Shown in pieces: positions 5,955-7,401 of a stretch of DNA of 7,401 nt. The stretch's first letter is position 1; every line of letters begins with the position of its first letter. The notes beneath the pieces are model-generated. The model worked only from the letters and a program-made list of their open reading frames with translations. It did no database searches and had not been told where the DNA came from. Source of the DNA: Nitrospina sp. (lineage in GTDB: Bacteria > Nitrospinota > Nitrospinia > Nitrospinales > VA-1); contig DODH01000137.1 in NCBI GenBank assembly GCA_003545625.1, positions 1 to 7,401 of the forward strand, given 5' to 3'. The position numbers and the translations under genes were made by a program.

Positions 5955-7091
5955 ATGAAGACCGAGCAGCGGAGCTGGTCCCGTGAAGAGGGCTGGTCTG
6001 GCGACCCCACATCAGAGACCTTAAAAGATGCCCAACTGGTTTTGCTCTTTGGCCATCCCTCAAACTTGAAAAATGAAAGTCTTTTTAAAGAAATTCGCCA
6101 GTCTTATCCTAACGCCTATATCCTGAGTGGTTCCACCGCAGGAGAAACTTGAAAAACCCGCGTTTATGATGATTCGCTTGTGGCTACAGCGATCTGGTTT
6201 GAAAACACCGTCCTTAAACCCACACATTTAAAGATCAAAGATCGAAAAGACAGTTTATCCATTGGAGAAGAACTGGTGAATACGCTGGATCATGAAGAAT
6301 TATGTCATGTCTTTGTTCTGGCTGATGGATTGAATGTTAATGGAACCGAACTTATCAAGGGAATGGTGAAACATTTACCGGAAGGCGTAAAAGTTACCGG
6401 AGGCCTGACGGGAGATGGAGGAGAATTTAAGGAGACCCTGACCGGTGCCAACCAGATGCCTGAAAGTAAAAATGTGGTGGCCCTAGGGTTTTACGGAACC
6501 CGCTTGAAAGTCCATTGTGGTTCCATGAGTGGATTTGAGCCTTTCGGTCCCGAACGCAAGATCACCCGTTCTGAAAACAATATTCTTTATGAGCTGGACG
6601 GGGAACCGGCCTTTGGATTATATAAAAAATATCTCGGGGACCGCCTGCAAGATCTGCCCACCCAATGTTTCTATTTTCCCCTCTATTACAAAACCTCGAA
6701 AATGGAAAAGGGCATTGTGCGCACGATTTTGGGAGTGGACGAAGAAACCGGGAGCATGACCTTTGCGGGCGACCTGGAACAGGGAGGCACCGCGCGTCTC
6801 ATGAAAACCAATATAGACAACCTTGTCAGCGGGGCCGAAGAAGCCGCCAAAGCATGCCAGAGCGCGGGAGCTACCTCCCCCGGTGCAGCAATTCTCATGA
6901 GTTGTATTGGAAGAAAAATTATCATGAAACAACAAGTGGAAGAGGAAATCGAAGCGGTTGAAGGAATATTCGGCCCTCAAACCACCTTGACCGGGTTTTA
7001 TTCCTATGGTGAGATCGCTCCCATTGAAAATTCCATGGATCCTCACCTGCATAATCAGACCATGTCGATCACCACCTTTTCCGAAACTTGA
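5955..7091 (+). CDS. FIST N/FIST C sensory protein with in-frame TGA at codon 66 (candidate selenoprotein)
   Basis: Read through the TGA at 6150-6152, this gives 378 aa, a normal length for a two-domain FIST protein. FIST domains are cytoplasmic sensory modules thought to bind small ligands and are often paired with kinases or other signalling proteins. The N domain shows AQLVLLFG (26-33) and LSGSTAGET (57-65), matching the family's GCSTAGEI, then TGA, then KTRVYDDSLVATAIWFENT. The C domain shows AAILMSCIGRKIIMKQQ, EEEIEAVEGIFG, LTGFYSYGEIAPIE and LHNQTMSIT, all typical. The start ATG has GGAGG five nt upstream. Both halves are in one frame without any indel or second internal stop. TGA also ends this gene, mtgA and the radical SAM gene, so it is a normal stop here. 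The event could be selenocysteine insertion (a SECIS-like stem-loop follows), a fresh nonsense mutation or a read error. If TGA terminates, only a 65-aa stub is made. Confidence 0.8.
6150..6194 (+). promoter_or_regulatory. Candidate bacterial SECIS element downstream of the in-frame TGA
   Basis: After the TGA (6150-6152), bases 6171-6194 fold as follows. GAT pairs with ATC, one T (6174) is bulged, CGCT pairs with AGCG, one T (6179) is bulged, and GT pairs with AC. This closes a four-base loop GGCT (6182-6185). The loop begins 30 nt after the TGA, within the spacing usual for bacterial SECIS elements (about 16-37 nt). It starts with G, as the consensus requires. The bulged U below a GG-starting tetraloop parallels E. 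coli fdhF, whose loop is GGUC with a bulged U in the stem. The stem is short and codes for conserved FIST residues, so chance pairing is possible. Confidence 0.5.
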
Positions 7092-7101
7092 TTTTCTCAA
7101 A

Positions 7102-7401
7102 ATGAAACATAAATTGCTCCTTCGGCAGATCAAAAAGTATCTGGGCGGACTGGAAAATATCCCTCCCCAATGGGAAGGCTTCCTCAATGCCGTGAATGAT
7201 GACTACCATACAAACGATGATGATTATGCCTTGCTCGAACACACCATGGATGTGTCCGCCGTGGAGATTCTTGAAAAAGGTACGAAGATTGAGTGGCTCT
7301 CCCGCCTGCCTGATGAAACCCCACATCCTGTTCTGCGTATTTCCAAAGAAGGAGAACTGCTTTACTTCAATCAGGCAAGCCTGAAGTTGCTGCAATTATC
7401 G
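7102..7401 (+). CDS. N-terminus of a PAS-domain signalling protein, probably a sensor histidine kinase or diguanylate cyclase (truncated by window end)
   Basis: The frame is open from the ATG at 7102 to the window end (100 codons, no stop). Residues 1-60 are a helical, acidic region with LLLRQIKKYLGG, WEGFLNAVNDDYHTNDDDYALLEHTMDVSAVEI. This resembles the N-terminal linker of FIST-associated sensor kinases, where a similar LLxRQLKR...YxxxDxDxxLLERSLxxSSxE pattern precedes PAS and kinase modules. Residues 67-100 (SRLPDETPHPVLRISKEGELLYFNQASLKLLQLS) look like the first strands of a PAS domain. The gene starts 10 nt after the FIST stop, has no clear Shine-Dalgarno sequence and is probably translationally coupled, so the two would form an operon. 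The output domain is beyond the window and cannot be identified. Confidence 0.75.
   Translation, partial: MKHKLLLRQIKKYLGGLENIPPQWEGFLNAVNDDYHTNDDDYALLEHTMDVSAVEILEKGTKIEWLSRLPDETPHPVLRISKEGELLYFNQASLKLLQLS

Noticed and set aside
6150..6152. TGA read as tryptophan (genetic code 4)
   Set aside because: TGA serves as the natural stop of mtgA, the radical SAM gene and the FIST gene itself, and TGG is used normally for Trp.
6180..7091. Independent gene starting at the GTG at 6180
   Set aside because: No ribosome site precedes this GTG, which is a conserved valine codon inside the FIST N domain. The frame and homology continue upstream through the TGA, so it is one gene.
6618..7187. 189-aa open frame opposite the FIST gene and the start of its partner
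   Set aside because: It spans two plus-strand genes with clear family motifs and shows no recognisable domain.

Overview
The window looks like bacterial chromosome, densely packed, of moderate GC by eye (not computed). It encodes a sliding clamp (DnaN), a monofunctional peptidoglycan glycosyltransferase (MtgA type), a membrane-anchored M23 peptidase, an RlmI-type 23S rRNA methyltransferase, a spore-photoproduct-lyase-like radical SAM protein and a FIST-domain signalling protein. MtgA and FIST proteins favour a Gram-negative lineage of the proteobacterial, 'deltaproteobacterial' or Nitrospinota kind. That placement is a weak inference. No insertion sequence, phage gene, tRNA, rRNA or CRISPR array was seen.

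Layout. Bases 1-153 are non-coding or the extreme end of an unseen gene. From 3298 down to 154 the minus strand carries M23 peptidase, mtgA and the rRNA methyltransferase. The last two share an ATGA stop/start overlap. Between the peptidase and mtgA lies a compact, highly foldable DNA element (2140-2187). Divergent from this cluster, on the plus strand, is the radical SAM gene (3399-4526). It converges on dnaN (minus, 4536-5642) with a 9-nt gap and a shared hairpin. dnaN has a clear promoter of its own and no dnaA beside it. After a 312-nt AT-rich divergent intergenic region comes a plus-strand pair: a FIST protein (5955-7091) and the start of a PAS-type signalling protein (7102 to the window end, cut off).

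The main point of interest is the FIST gene. Its reading frame is interrupted once, by an in-frame TGA at 6150-6152, directly after the conserved GST-AGE motif of the FIST N domain. Homology and frame continue undisturbed on both sides, and the read-through length (378 aa) is normal for a FIST N + FIST C protein. Thirty nt after the TGA there is a stem-loop with a GGCU apical loop and a bulged U two base pairs below it. This geometry closely resembles the bacterial SECIS of E. coli fdhF. The simplest exciting reading is a selenocysteine-containing FIST sensor (Sec66) paired with a PAS-type signalling protein, perhaps a redox- or metal-responsive module. The dull alternatives are a recent nonsense mutation or a base-calling error. 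A homologue alignment (is this column Cys in relatives?) and the presence of selA/selB/selC/selD in the genome would decide. The remaining genes are housekeeping and mostly clear.
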